Notes: generated by a model from the letters alone, not told the origin. DNA of 64,000 nt from Aeromicrobium sp. Root472D3 (GCF_001426485.1 NZ_LMET01000002.1:124001-188000); one strand, 5' to 3'; numbered from the stretch's first letter, positions 52,844-62,015 are shown. Numbers and translations: made by a program.

Positions 52844-53154
52844 GAGATCCTCCTGTGGAGTGCCGGACGTCGGTCCGGCGGTACGGCGGCACCGTCCTGC
52901 CCGTGGGCCGTGACGCACGACGTCCGGACGTCGTGGCCGGTGCGTCACCCGTCGTCGACCGCCGGGAAACCTGCGTCCGGCGGCGTCGGTCGTGCGGTGG
53001 GCCCGGGACGGGCCACGCACGACGGCCCGTGAGCAGTCATCGTCCCTCGGGGACACGCTGCGGGTCGGTGTGTCCCCATGCTACCCCCGCAGTCGTCGCC
53101 GCGTCCGCGAACCTCGACGGAACGCCGACCGGGCTGACGAGCGCAGGGCGGTCG
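52844..53154. promoter_or_regulatory. Long leader upstream of the SNF2 gene
   Basis: 311 bases without a gene. On the minus strand TAGCAT (53083-53078) looks like a -10, which would give a ~230-base leader. A hairpin of GGGGACAC with GTGTCCCC (53049-53077) would form at its 5' end, and several inverted GACGTCC-type repeats follow. No known riboswitch is recognised. Confidence 0.4.
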
Positions 53155-54405
53155 TCAGCCGCCGACGGGGCCCGCGTGGCTGCCGCCCGAGCGCCGCGCC
53201 GGCGCCCCGACGGGCTCGTCGGTGCGCGGCGGGGCCAGCCAGACCGCGAACAGCGTCGTGATCGGCACCGCGAGCACGAGCCCGATCGCCCCCACGAGCG
53301 TGCGGACGATCTCCTGGCCGATCTCCTCGGTCGTGGCGAGGTCGGCCAGCCCGCGCTGGTACGCCGTCGCGAGCAGCAGGATCGTCATGGCCGAGCCCGC
53401 GTAGGCGAACACGAGGGTGTAGACGCTCGACGCGATGTGGTCGCGCCCGATCCGCATCGCCGACGTGAACAGCTCGGCACCGCGGGCGGCGGGCTTGAGC
53501 GCCCGCATCTCCCACACCGCGCTGGCCTGCGTCACCGTGACGTCGTTGAGCACGCCGAGCCCGGCGATCACCATCGTGCCGGCCACGATCGCCGACAGCG
53601 AGATGTCGGGGACCGTCGCGATCAGCCGCTGGTCGTCCTCGGACCCCACGCCGCTGAGCTGCGACCACCCCGTCGCGGCGACGCCGATCGCAGCCGTCAG
53701 CGCGATGCCGACGAGCGTGCCGAAGAGCGCCGACGTCGTGCGGATCGAGATGCCGTGCGCGAGGTACAGCACGACGATCATGATGACGGTCGAGCCGACC
53801 ACCGCCACGGCCAGCGGCGACTCGCCGGCCAGGAACGCCGGCAGCATGAACTTGGTGACGGCCAGCAGCGTCACGCCGATCCCGACCAGCGCGAACAGCC
53901 CGCGCCACCGGGCGATCGCCACCACCAGCACCGCGAAGATCGCGGCCAGTGCGACGAGCGGCACGCCGCGCTTGAAGTCGAGGAACTCGTACGACGCCTC
54001 CTGGCCGGCCGGCTCGATGCGGATCAGCGAGATGTCGTCGCCGGGCTCGATGCCGGCCTTGTAGCGGGACGCGTCGAGCTCGAACGTGCCGGTGCCGCCG
54101 GGCACCGTGGCCGTGACGCGGGCGCAGTCGCCGGCGACCTCGATTGAGCCGTCGGGACCCTCGCCGCCGCTGTTGCACCCGAACGGCTCGACCTTCGTGA
54201 CGGTGGCGTCGACCGTGCTGACGCCCTCGCCGCTGTACGGGTTCTGGTCCTTCGGCACCTGGTCGGCATCGGGCCACAGCAGGATCATCGCGACGACCGC
54301 GATCGCCGAGATCGTCATGACGACCATCGACAGGCCGACCGCGAGGCCGCGACGGGGCGGTCCGGCATCGACGGGTGCGTGGGAGTGCGAGTGCGAATGT
54401 GCCAC
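53155..54405 (-). CDS. YibE/F family membrane protein with His-rich N-terminus
   Basis: 416 residues from the GTG at 54405. A His-Ser repeat (VAHSHSHSHAPVD) opens the chain, then TM1 (~25-50), an extracellular beta domain with a Cys pair (FGCNSG, GDCARV), and about seven further spans forming the YibE/F domain (FALVGIGVTLLAVTKFMLPA; AGLGVLNDVTVTQASAVWEM). YibE/F proteins are poorly characterised. The HSHSHSH tail is cytoplasmic by prediction and could bind metal ions. Divergent from the kinase gene at 54415, with only 9 bases between the starts. Confidence 0.88.
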   Translation of the reverse strand: MAHSHSHSHAPVDAGPPRRGLAVGLSMVVMTISAIAVVAMILLWPDADQVPKDQNPYSGEGVSTVDATVTKVEPFGCNSGGEGPDGSIEVAGDCARVTATVPGGTGTFELDASRYKAGIEPGDDISLIRIEPAGQEASYEFLDFKRGVPLVALAAIFAVLVVAIARWRGLFALVGIGVTLLAVTKFMLPAFLAGESPLAVAVVGSTVIMIVVLYLAHGISIRTTSALFGTLVGIALTAAIGVAATGWSQLSGVGSEDDQRLIATVPDISLSAIVAGTMVIAGLGVLNDVTVTQASAVWEMRALKPAARGAELFTSAMRIGRDHIASSVYTLVFAYAGSAMTILLLATAYQRGLADLATTEEIGQEIVRTLVGAIGLVLAVPITTLFAVWLAPPRTDEPVGAPARRSGGSHAGPVGG

Positions 54406-54414
54406 GATGACAGC

Positions 54415-55164
54415 GTGCCAGAGGATGCTGAACACCTGCCCGGAGCGGTCGGTGGGGTCACCCGCATCGGCCGCACGGTGCGTCGCCCGACGGGCCCGTG
54501 GACGCCCGCGGTGCACGAGCTGCTGACCTTCCTCGACGCCGAGGGCCTGCGCGGCGTCCCGGCGCTGCACGGCGTCGACGACGAGGGCCGCGAGGTGCTC
54601 GAGCACGTCGAGGGTCGCGGGGTGCCGGTCGACGACGAGGTCGTGCTCGACACGGTCCTCGAGGAGGCCGTGACGTGGCTGCGCGACTTCCACGACGTCG
54701 TCGAGGGGTTCCGTCCGTCCGGGGTGCGGACCTGGCGCGGGGGCGATGCCGAGCTCGCCGCCGACCAGGTCGTCTGCCACAACGACCCCGGCGCGTACAA
54801 CTGGATCATCCAGAGCGGGCACTTCGTCGCGATGATCGACTGGGACATGGCCGGGCCCGGACGCGCGATCGACGACCTCGCCTTCATGGCCTGGACCGCG
54901 ATCCCGCTGTACCGCGAGATCCCGGTCGAGGACGTCGCCCGTCGCCTCGACATCCTGGTCGACGCCTACGGCGAGTGGGGCCCGATGACGGTGCTCGAGG
55001 CCGTCGTCGAGCGCATGTCGACGGCGTCCGACCGGATCGAGGCGGGCCAGGCCCGCGGCGACCAGGGGTTCGTCAACCTCGGGCGCGTCGGCGAGCCGCA
55101 GCGCACCCGCGACCGTGTCGCGGCCTTCCGTGCGCGAATCCCGGCGATCGAGGCGGCACTGTGA
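54415..55164 (+). CDS. Aminoglycoside phosphotransferase-like kinase
   Basis: 249 residues from the GTG at 54415. The APH fold is clear: VVCHNDPGAYNWII (HxD...N catalytic loop) and VAMIDWDMAGPG (Mg-binding D). The N-terminal lobe has EVLEHVEGRG as hinge. Many such proteins phosphorylate small hydroxylated molecules other than antibiotics, so resistance should not be assumed. The cupin gene follows 7 bases after its stop. Confidence 0.87.
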   Translation: MPEDAEHLPGAVGGVTRIGRTVRRPTGPWTPAVHELLTFLDAEGLRGVPALHGVDDEGREVLEHVEGRGVPVDDEVVLDTVLEEAVTWLRDFHDVVEGFRPSGVRTWRGGDAELAADQVVCHNDPGAYNWIIQSGHFVAMIDWDMAGPGRAIDDLAFMAWTAIPLYREIPVEDVARRLDILVDAYGEWGPMTVLEAVVERMSTASDRIEAGQARGDQGFVNLGRVGEPQRTRDRVAAFRARIPAIEAAL

Positions 55165-55171
55165 GCCGGTC

Positions 55172-55603
55172 GTGACGCAGCGTCCGCCGCTCGCCGAGAT
55201 GCTCGACCTGCAGCCCCACCCCGAGGGCGGCTGGTACCGCCGCACCTGGGCCTCGGACGTCGAGGTGACCCTGCCGGACGGGCGGGTGCGACCCACGGCC
55301 ACGACGATCCTGTTCCTGCTGCCGTCGGGGGAGTCGTCGGCGTGGCACCGGGTCGCCTCGGACGAGCTGTGGATCGCCCAGCAGGGCTCGGTGCGGCTCG
55401 AGCTCGGCGGCACGGGCGGGCGTCCCGCGGCGACGGAGGTGGTCGTGGTCGGGCTCGATCTCGGCGCCGGGGACGCCGCACAGGTTCTCGTGCCCGCCGG
55501 TGTGTGGCAGCGCACCGTCCCGTCGTCGACCGACGCGCTGGTCGGCTGCGTGGTCTCGCCGGGCTTCGACTTCGACGACTTCGAGCTGGCCGACGACGCG
55601 TGA
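55172..55603 (+). CDS. Cupin (DUF985 / cupin_5) protein
   Basis: 143 residues from the GTG at 55172. Matches the cupin_5 family: MLDLQPHPEGGWYRRTW, then ATTILFLLPSGESSAWHRV, SDELWIAQQGSVRLEL and ending SPGFDFDDFELAD. The cupin barrel has the WHRVxSDExW metal/ligand-binding turn. Substrate unknown; known relatives act on sugars or amino sugars. Likely in an operon with the kinase. Confidence 0.9.
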   Translation: MTQRPPLAEMLDLQPHPEGGWYRRTWASDVEVTLPDGRVRPTATTILFLLPSGESSAWHRVASDELWIAQQGSVRLELGGTGGRPAATEVVVVGLDLGAGDAAQVLVPAGVWQRTVPSSTDALVGCVVSPGFDFDDFELADDA

Positions 55604-55606
55604 GGC

Positions 55607-56341
55607 TCAGCCGCGCACGAGGCGCGGCATCCCGAACGCCGTGCGGACGCCCCGCGAGTGCAGCACCGAGTCGGGTGCGCGGCCGACGACCCCCGGCAGT
55701 CCTGCCGCCGCGACCAGGTCGTCGTCGAGGTGCTCCAGCTCGGCACGCCGCAGCGGCCACGGCTCGTGGTGGTTCGGGATCCAGAGCGTCCGGCCCATCC
55801 AGCGGGTGTGCAGGCCGAACCGGGCGGTGACGAACTCGTCCGCGGCCGACGGCCGGGTGATCGGGTCGCCCACGCGGACGCGCATCGTGCCCCCGGCCCC
55901 GTGCGGTCGCGGCCAGCGCCGGTGGGTCGTGTACTCGATCGTGTCGCCCTGCCTGGCGATGCTCATGCGCGCCCAGGTGTAGGGGGTGGCGAAGGCCAGG
56001 CGGGCGCCGATCGCGACGGCCAGCCGGACGGTCTCGAGGGACCGGAAGACCACGCCGTGGCGACCCTGCGCGTCGACGGAGTAGAGGCGGACGTTGGTCT
56101 CGGCGAAGTCGCCGAAGTAGGGCACGGCCGGTCCGCGGCCGAAGCCGGCGTGCCGCATGTCGAACGGGATCAGGCCGACGTACGTGACACCGTCGAGGAC
56201 GTCTGGGCGCGTCAGCGGCGGCAGCAGCGGCGCGACCAGCTCGGGGTCGACCGCCCAGTGCACGAACGAGATGCGGGTCCAGTCCTGCTGCATGATGCGG
56301 GGGCCGCGGAGGGGTTCGGGCACAGGACTGAACGTGTTCAC
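55607..56341 (-). CDS. YqjF / DUF2071 family protein
   Basis: 244 residues from the GTG at 56341. Fits the YqjF (DUF2071) fold: QDWTRISFVHWAVDPELVAP, then YVGLIPFDMRHAGF, FAETNVRLYSVDAQGRHGVV, and FVTARFGLHTR. These are acetoacetate-decarboxylase-like barrels without known function. The 3' end is 3 bases from that of the cupin gene (convergent). Confidence 0.9.
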   Translation of the reverse strand: MNTFSPVPEPLRGPRIMQQDWTRISFVHWAVDPELVAPLLPPLTRPDVLDGVTYVGLIPFDMRHAGFGRGPAVPYFGDFAETNVRLYSVDAQGRHGVVFRSLETVRLAVAIGARLAFATPYTWARMSIARQGDTIEYTTHRRWPRPHGAGGTMRVRVGDPITRPSAADEFVTARFGLHTRWMGRTLWIPNHHEPWPLRRAELEHLDDDLVAAAGLPGVVGRAPDSVLHSRGVRTAFGMPRLVRG

Positions 56342-56427
56342 TTCTCGAGTATGGAGCCGTCCGGGCGTCCCGGCGCGGTGGACGGGCGCGGATCGCGTCA
56401 CACGCGGGGTGTGACCGACATCACGTC

Positions 56428-56433
56428 TAGGGT
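56428..56433 (+). promoter_or_regulatory. -10 box (TAGGGT), leaderless SBF gene
   Basis: TAGGGT 6 bases before the ATG at 56440. Confidence 0.5.
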
Positions 56434-56439
56434 GTCGTG

Positions 56440-57303
56440 ATGGACTCCGCGCTCACGACCGTCGGCCTGCCGCTCGCCCTGGGCATCATCATGTTCGGCC
56501 TCGGGCTGTCGCTCACGGCCGACGACTTCCGTCGCGTCCGCCGGCAGCCCCGAGCCGTCGCGATCGCGCTGGTGTGCCAGCTGCTCGTGCTGCCCCTCGT
56601 GTGCTTCGGGCTGGTCGTGGTGCTTGACCTCGACCCCCTGCTGGGCATCGGCATGCTGCTGCTGGCGGCGTCGCCGGGCGGCACCAGCGCCAACCTGTTC
56701 AGCCACCTGTTCCACGGCGACGTCGCGCTCAACGTGACGCTCACGGCGATCAACTCGGTCATCGCGATCTTCTCGCTGCCGGTCATCACGAACCTCGCGA
56801 TCGCCTACTACGACCGGCAGGACTCGGTGTCGCTGCAGTTCTCGAAGGTCGTCGAGGTGTTCGCGATCGTGCTCGTCCCCGTGCTGCTCGGGATGCTGGT
56901 GCGCTCGGCCAGGCCAGGGTTCGCCGGTGCCGCCGAGCGTCCGGTCCGCATCGGGTCGGCCGCGGTGCTCGCGATCCTCGTGATCGGCATCCTGGTCGAC
57001 CAGCGCGAGCAGGTCGGCGAGTACGTCGGCGACGTCGGCCTGGCGACGGGGCTGTTCTGCGCCGCGAGCCTCGTGATCGGCTACGTCGTGCCGAAGGCCT
57101 TCGGCGTCACGGCGGCGCAGGCCATCGCGTCGTCGATGGAGATCGGCGTGCACAACGCGACGCTGGCGATCTACATCGCCGTCGAGGTGCTCGACTCCAC
57201 GGAGGTGTCGGTGCCGGCCGCCGTCTACTCGATCTTCATGTTCGTCTTCGCGACCCTCTGGGGCCACGCCATCTCGCGCCGGGTCGCCCGCGAGCCGGCC
57301 TGA
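56440..57303 (+). CDS. Bile acid:sodium symporter (SBF) family transporter
   Basis: 287 residues, ~9-10 spans. Typical SBF sequences: LALGIIMFGLGLSLTADDFR, LLAASPGGTSANLFSHLFHG (the GGTxSNL-type crossing helix) and SSMEIGVHNATLAIYIA (the second, with E and N for sodium). Likely sodium-driven import of an organic anion; true substrates in bacteria are rarely bile acids. Confidence 0.93.
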   Translation: MDSALTTVGLPLALGIIMFGLGLSLTADDFRRVRRQPRAVAIALVCQLLVLPLVCFGLVVVLDLDPLLGIGMLLLAASPGGTSANLFSHLFHGDVALNVTLTAINSVIAIFSLPVITNLAIAYYDRQDSVSLQFSKVVEVFAIVLVPVLLGMLVRSARPGFAGAAERPVRIGSAAVLAILVIGILVDQREQVGEYVGDVGLATGLFCAASLVIGYVVPKAFGVTAAQAIASSMEIGVHNATLAIYIAVEVLDSTEVSVPAAVYSIFMFVFATLWGHAISRRVAREPA

Positions 57304-57305
57304 CG

Positions 57306-58547
57306 TCAGAGGCCGAGCCAGCGGTCGGTGAGCTCGTTGGCGAACGTGCCGTCGGGGTCCCAGCGCCCGACCAGCGCCCGGAACTCGGGCAGGCGGGGGT
57401 AGGCGGCCAGCAGGCGCTCGGGCGTCGTCTCGAACACCTTGCCCCAGTGCGGTCGCGCCGCGAACGGGGCCAGGGCGTCGTCGAGCGTCGGCAGGAAGGC
57501 CTCGACCCCCTCGACGTCCATGCGCCACGTGAAGTGCAGCGCGACGCAGTCGACGTCGTGGCTGGGGCTCAGCCAGAGCCCGTCGCCGGCGACGGTGCGG
57601 ATCTCGGAGACCAGCAGGATCGGCGCGAGTCCCTCGCGGAGGCCCCGCACCGCCCGGATCGCCTCGAGCGCGACGGTGCGCGGCACGAGGTACTCGGTCT
57701 GCAGCTCGTCGCCGTCGCTCGGCGTGAACTCGAGCCGGAAGTGCGGCAGGCGGTCCCACCACGGGCCCGGCAGGCCGAGCTGGCGGGTCGTGGCACCGGC
57801 GTCGACGTCCGGCAGGGGGTGCATCTCGCGGGTCGCGAGCGAGGCGCCGAACAGCTCGGTCACGGCGCCGTCGTCGACGCGCGACTTCGTCCAGACCTGG
57901 TGCGGCCCGCCGTCGGTCCAGTCGGTGAACATGCTGACGCTGTAGGCGCTCGAGGTGACGTCGTCGAAGTGCTCCTCGACGTCCGACCACGGCAGGTGCT
58001 CGAAGAGGTCCTGGCGCACCTCGAACCGCGGGACGACGTCGAGCGTCACGTGGGTCAGGATCCCGAGCCGTCCGAGGGAGACGACCGCGCCGTCGAACTC
58101 GTCGTCGCCCCGTCGCACGTCGACCAGCTCGCCGTCGGCGCGGACCAGCCGGATCGCGGCGACGGCGGCGGCCAGGCTGCCGTTGCGGTCACCCGAGCCG
58201 TGGGTGCCGGTGGCGATCGCCCCGGCGACCGAGATGTGGGGGAGCGAGGCCAGGTTCGGCAGCGCCCAGCCCGCGGCGTCGAGCTGCTCGACGAGCTCGC
58301 CGTAGCGCAGCCCGGCCGACACCGTCACGACGCGGGCGGGCTCGTCGACGCTGACGGTCACCGGCAGGTCGGCGACCGACACCTGCGCCTCGTCGGTGTC
58401 GGCGATGCGGTTGAACGAGTGACGCGACCCGACCGCACGCACGCGGGTCGCGTCGCGCACGACCTGCTGCAGCTCGTCGGTCGTCGTCGGGCGGTGGAGG
58501 GTGTGGGCGCCGTACGTCAGGTTGCCGGCCCAGTTGGTCGTGGTCAC
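57306..58547 (-). CDS. FAD-linked alditol/xylitol oxidase-like flavoprotein
   Basis: 413 residues from the GTG at 58547. VAO-type FAD fold with RAVGSRHSFNRIADTDEA (the His of HSF is the covalent FAD site in AldO), GAIATGTHGSGDRNGSLAAA, and C-terminal HWGKVFE (HWxK motif of the ALO domain). It should oxidise a sugar alcohol or lactone with release of hydrogen peroxide. Length equals that of alditol oxidases (~418). Divergent from the quinone reductase gene. Confidence 0.92.
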   Translation of the reverse strand: MTTTNWAGNLTYGAHTLHRPTTTDELQQVVRDATRVRAVGSRHSFNRIADTDEAQVSVADLPVTVSVDEPARVVTVSAGLRYGELVEQLDAAGWALPNLASLPHISVAGAIATGTHGSGDRNGSLAAAVAAIRLVRADGELVDVRRGDDEFDGAVVSLGRLGILTHVTLDVVPRFEVRQDLFEHLPWSDVEEHFDDVTSSAYSVSMFTDWTDGGPHQVWTKSRVDDGAVTELFGASLATREMHPLPDVDAGATTRQLGLPGPWWDRLPHFRLEFTPSDGDELQTEYLVPRTVALEAIRAVRGLREGLAPILLVSEIRTVAGDGLWLSPSHDVDCVALHFTWRMDVEGVEAFLPTLDDALAPFAARPHWGKVFETTPERLLAAYPRLPEFRALVGRWDPDGTFANELTDRWLGL

Positions 58548-58609
58548 CGGTCCAGTGTGCGCCCACGGTCCGGACGGCGCGCGCTTGCCGCGAGGGGTTG
58601 ACTGGACGC

Positions 58610-59554
58610 ATGGCACCTCAGCGCAGCGGCACGGCACGTCGGTGGATGGCTCGCGAGCTCGGCTCGCCCGAGGGCTGGACGCTGGAGGAGCACGACCTGC
58701 CGGCCCCGGCCGCGGACCAGGTGACGATCGAGGTGCGCGCCGCGGGCATGAACCCCGCCGACGTCAAGCACGTCGCCGCGGGCACCGACGCCGGCCGGCT
58801 GCCGGTCGCGATCGGCTACGAGGTCGCGGGGGTCGTCGCCGCGGTCGGCTCGGCGGTCGAGGGCCGTGCGGTGGGCGACGAGGTCCTGGCCTTCCGGATC
58901 AGCGGCGGGTACGCGTCGGCCGTCAACGTCCCGGCAGCGGACGTGCTGGCGAAGCCGGCCTCGCTGGGGTTCGCCGAGGCGGCCAACCTGCTGCTCGCCG
59001 GTGCGACGGCCGCCGACATGCTGCGCGCCGCCCGGGTCGCCTCGGGCGACACGGTGCTGCTGCACGGCGCGTCCGGGGCGGTCGGCGTGAGCGTCCTGCA
59101 GCAGGCGCGGATGCTCGGCGCGACGGTCGTCGGCACCGCCAGCCCCGGACGGTTCGCGGTCGTGGAGGGCTTCGGCGGCACGGCCGTCGCGCACGGCGAC
59201 GGGCTCGAGCAGCGGGCCCGCGACGCGGCGCCGTCCGGCTACGACGTCGCCCTCGACGCGGTGGGCACCGACGAGGCCGTCGACGTCTCGCTGGCCCTGG
59301 TTCCCGACCGCACCCGCGTCGTGACGATCGCGGCCAGGGCGAGGGCGCAGCAGGACGGCTTCACGGCGCTGGCCGGCGCCGATCCCGAGAGTGCCCGCTT
59401 CCGCGACGGCGTCCGCGCGCGGCTGGTCGAGCTGGCGGGCGGCGGCGAGCTCGTGGTGCCGGTCGCGCGCACGTACGCCCTCGACGACGCGCAGGCGGCC
59501 GTCGCCGAGCTGATGGGCGGCCACCCCGGCGGCAAGCTCGCGCTCGTCCCCTGA
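58610..59554 (+). CDS. NADP-dependent alcohol dehydrogenase / quinone reductase-like (MDR)
   Basis: 314 residues from the ATG at 58610. MDR fold: GMNPADVKHVAAG (substrate side) and VLLHGASGAVGVSVLQQARM as the nucleotide-binding GxGxxG-like turn. The residues for catalytic zinc are absent, so this is the zeta-crystallin (QOR) type. NADPH reduces quinones or enones. Unlinked neighbours give no substrate hint. Confidence 0.9.
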   Translation: MAPQRSGTARRWMARELGSPEGWTLEEHDLPAPAADQVTIEVRAAGMNPADVKHVAAGTDAGRLPVAIGYEVAGVVAAVGSAVEGRAVGDEVLAFRISGGYASAVNVPAADVLAKPASLGFAEAANLLLAGATAADMLRAARVASGDTVLLHGASGAVGVSVLQQARMLGATVVGTASPGRFAVVEGFGGTAVAHGDGLEQRARDAAPSGYDVALDAVGTDEAVDVSLALVPDRTRVVTIAARARAQQDGFTALAGADPESARFRDGVRARLVELAGGGELVVPVARTYALDDAQAAVAELMGGHPGGKLALVP

Positions 59555-59574
59555 CGCGGCCCGCGGCCGGGTCC

Positions 59575-59580
59575 TACGAT
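59575..59580 (+). promoter_or_regulatory. -10 box (TACGAT), leaderless small gene
   Basis: TACGAT 6 bases before the ATG at 59587. Confidence 0.5.
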
Positions 59581-59586
59581 GTGGGC

Positions 59587-59856
59587 ATGGGCGAGGTCTA
59601 CTTCGACGAGGACGACGACGCGGCCGAGCTCGTGGCCGCTCTCGACGCCGAGGGCTACTCCACGACGCTGCGGCGCGAGGCGTTCGCGGGCGAGGAGGAC
59701 TGGGACGACCGCGCGTGGGTGCTGGTCGTCGAGCCCTTCGACGAACGGGTCGTCGACATGGTCGACGTCTACGGCGGCTGGCTCCCCGGCGATCCTCAGG
59801 AGACCGCGGCGGAACCGCCCCCGCTCCCGGGCCAGCCCCGACGTCTCAAGCACTGA
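59587..59856 (+). CDS. Small acidic hypothetical protein
   Basis: 89 residues, highly acidic N-terminal half (YFDEDDDAAELVAALDAEGY) and a proline-rich tail. The first ~65 residues form a plausible ferredoxin-like alpha/beta fold (WVLVVEPFDERVVDMVDVYG). Similar short proteins are common in this lineage. Convergent with the peptidase gene. Confidence 0.75.
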   Translation: MGEVYFDEDDDAAELVAALDAEGYSTTLRREAFAGEEDWDDRAWVLVVEPFDERVVDMVDVYGGWLPGDPQETAAEPPPLPGQPRRLKH

Positions 59857-59874
59857 CGTCACCGCCGGGCCCGC

Positions 59875-61956
59875 TCAGACGCCGAGGTGGTCCTTCAGGA
59901 ACTGCACCTGCAGCAGCTTGAGGTTCTCGGCCACGACCTCCTGGGGCGTCATGTGGGTGACGCCCGACAGCGGCAGGACGGTGTGCGCTTTGCCCGCCGC
60001 CAGCAGGGCGGACGACAGCCGCAACGTGTGCGCCGCGACGACGTTGTCGTCGGCGAGCCCGTGGATCAGCATCAGCGGACGCTCCAGCAGCGGTGCCAGG
60101 GGGATCAGCGAGTTGCGGTCGTAGACGTCGGCGTTCGTCGCGGGGTCGCCGAGGTAGCGCTCGGTGTAGCACGTGTCGTAGAGGCGCCACTCGGTCACGG
60201 GCGCCCCGGCGACCGCGGCGTGGAACACGTCGGGACGCTTCAGCACCGCGAGGGCCGAGAGGTAGCCGCCGTACGACCAGCCCGTGATGCCGACGCGCGA
60301 CGTGTCGACGTCGTCGGGGTACGCCGCCGCGACGGCCTCGAGCGCGACGACCTGGTCGTCGAGGGTCGCCCCGGCGAAGTCGTGGTGGATCGTGTGCTCC
60401 CACGCGGGGCCGCGTCCCGGGGTGCCCCGCCCGTCCGCGACGACGACGCAGAAGCCCTGGTCGGCCAGCCACTGGGCCTCGAGGAAGCCGCGGGCCGAGG
60501 CGAGCACGCGCTGGGCGTGCGGACCGCCGTACGGGTCCATCAGCACGGGCAGCCGCACCGATCCGCGCTCGTGGCCGCGGGGGAACAGCACGGCCGTGCG
60601 GATCTCGTCGTCGCCGGCCCGCAGCATCGTGACCTGCGGCTCGAACGGTGCCGGCTCCGCCACGACCCGGACGCTCGTGGGCTCGGCGCCGTCGCGGTGC
60701 ACCGTGACGGTCGTGCCGACGACGTCGAGCGCCGACCTGACCACGACGGTCGTCGGACCACCGACGACGGCGCCGTGCACCGCCGCGCCGCGGGTCAGCG
60801 GCTCGACGGACCCGTCGAGGCCGAACCGCACGACCTGCACCTCGGCGGGCTCCTCGGACGCCGTCGCCACGACGCAGTCGTCGTACACCTCGACGATCGA
60901 CCGCACCTGCCAGTTGTCGGGGGTGACGGGCTGGCCGTCGACCGCGACGTGCCACGACGTCCCCGCCTCGACCGTGACGAGCCGTCCGTCGGGCGTCCAC
61001 CGCGGGGCGGACGTCAGCTCGACCCAGAAGTCGGAGCGGGTCGTGCGCAGCACCGTCGTGGCGCCGGTCGAGACGTCGACCGACAGCACCTGCGACGAGA
61101 CCTGGTCGCGGCTCATGACCTGCAGCAGCGGCGCCCCGTCGGCCGACCAGGTGACCCGGCCGAGGTACTCGTGCTCGGCGCGGTCCCAGACGATCTCGGT
61201 GCGGCGGCCGTCGAGGCCGACGTGCCACAGCGTCACGTCGGCGTTGGGCGTGCCCGCCGCGGGGTAGCGCTGGGCGACAGGCTCGCGCTCGGGGTTCTCC
61301 GGGTCGGCGACGAACCACGTCCGCACCGGCGCGTCGTCGAACCGCTCGACCAGCAGCGACTCGCCGTCGGGCGCCCACCAGAAGCCACGGAAGCGGTCCA
61401 TCTCCTCGGCCGCGATGAACTCGGCCTGTCCCCACACCTCGGTGCCGGACTCCGGCGACACGAGCGCCCGCTCGTCCTCGCCGTCGACGCCGACGACCCG
61501 CAGGGCGCCGCCCGAGGCGTACGCGATGCGGCGGCCGGTCGGGTCGAGACGGGGGTCGATGACGGCTCCGACGCTGGGCAGGGCGTGCACGGCCCCGCCG
61601 TCTCCCAGGCGCACCGCCCACAGGCGTCCGGACAGGGCGAAGCACGCCCAGCGCCCGGTCGCGTCGACGTCGTAGGCCACGAGGCCGGCCGCCGACTCGC
61701 GACTGCGCTCGCGGCGCGATCGCTCCTCGGCCGAGAGCTGCTCGCCGTCGTCGCCGAGCAGCTCGGCGGGGTCGACCAGGACGGTCTCGGCACCGGTCGC
61801 GACGTCGTGCTCCCACAGCTGGCCCGTGCGGGTCACGCCGTCGGGGGTGCGGATGAAGCGCACCGTGCCGCCGTCGGGCGACACCGTGATCGAGCGGGGG
61901 ACGCCGAGCGTGAAGCGCAGGGTCCGGGCGGCCAGGCGGGGGTACGAGACGGTCAT
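59875..61956 (-). CDS. Dipeptidyl-peptidase IV-like serine peptidase (S9B)
   Basis: 693 residues from the ATG at 61956. The N-terminal ~430 residues are an eight-bladed beta-propeller (DPPIV_N), including AEFIAAEEMDRFRGFWWAPD, whose Glu pair binds the substrate N-terminus in DPP IV. The C-terminal S9 domain has the triad S561 (GWSYGG), D636 (HGLADDN) and H668 (GVTHMTP). It removes N-terminal dipeptides with Pro or Ala at position 2. No signal peptide, so it acts in the cytoplasm. Most exo-peptidases of this kind are 650-750 residues. Confidence 0.95.
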   Translation of the reverse strand: MTVSYPRLAARTLRFTLGVPRSITVSPDGGTVRFIRTPDGVTRTGQLWEHDVATGAETVLVDPAELLGDDGEQLSAEERSRRERSRESAAGLVAYDVDATGRWACFALSGRLWAVRLGDGGAVHALPSVGAVIDPRLDPTGRRIAYASGGALRVVGVDGEDERALVSPESGTEVWGQAEFIAAEEMDRFRGFWWAPDGESLLVERFDDAPVRTWFVADPENPEREPVAQRYPAAGTPNADVTLWHVGLDGRRTEIVWDRAEHEYLGRVTWSADGAPLLQVMSRDQVSSQVLSVDVSTGATTVLRTTRSDFWVELTSAPRWTPDGRLVTVEAGTSWHVAVDGQPVTPDNWQVRSIVEVYDDCVVATASEEPAEVQVVRFGLDGSVEPLTRGAAVHGAVVGGPTTVVVRSALDVVGTTVTVHRDGAEPTSVRVVAEPAPFEPQVTMLRAGDDEIRTAVLFPRGHERGSVRLPVLMDPYGGPHAQRVLASARGFLEAQWLADQGFCVVVADGRGTPGRGPAWEHTIHHDFAGATLDDQVVALEAVAAAYPDDVDTSRVGITGWSYGGYLSALAVLKRPDVFHAAVAGAPVTEWRLYDTCYTERYLGDPATNADVYDRNSLIPLAPLLERPLMLIHGLADDNVVAAHTLRLSSALLAAGKAHTVLPLSGVTHMTPQEVVAENLKLLQVQFLKDHLGV

Positions 61957-62002
61957 GCGTCGAGTCAATCATTGTCGGCGTCGGCGGACGCGCTCCGGCC
62001 AG

Positions 62003-62008
62003 TAGCCT
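62003..62008 (+). promoter_or_regulatory. -10 box (TAGCCT), leaderless mshB
   Basis: TAGCCT 7 bases before the ATG at 62016. Confidence 0.45.
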
Positions 62009-62015
62009 TGGGCCC

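Noticed and set aside
54415-55164. Aminoglycoside resistance gene
   Set aside because: The kinase fold alone does not show the substrate; many chromosomal APH-like proteins act on metabolites.
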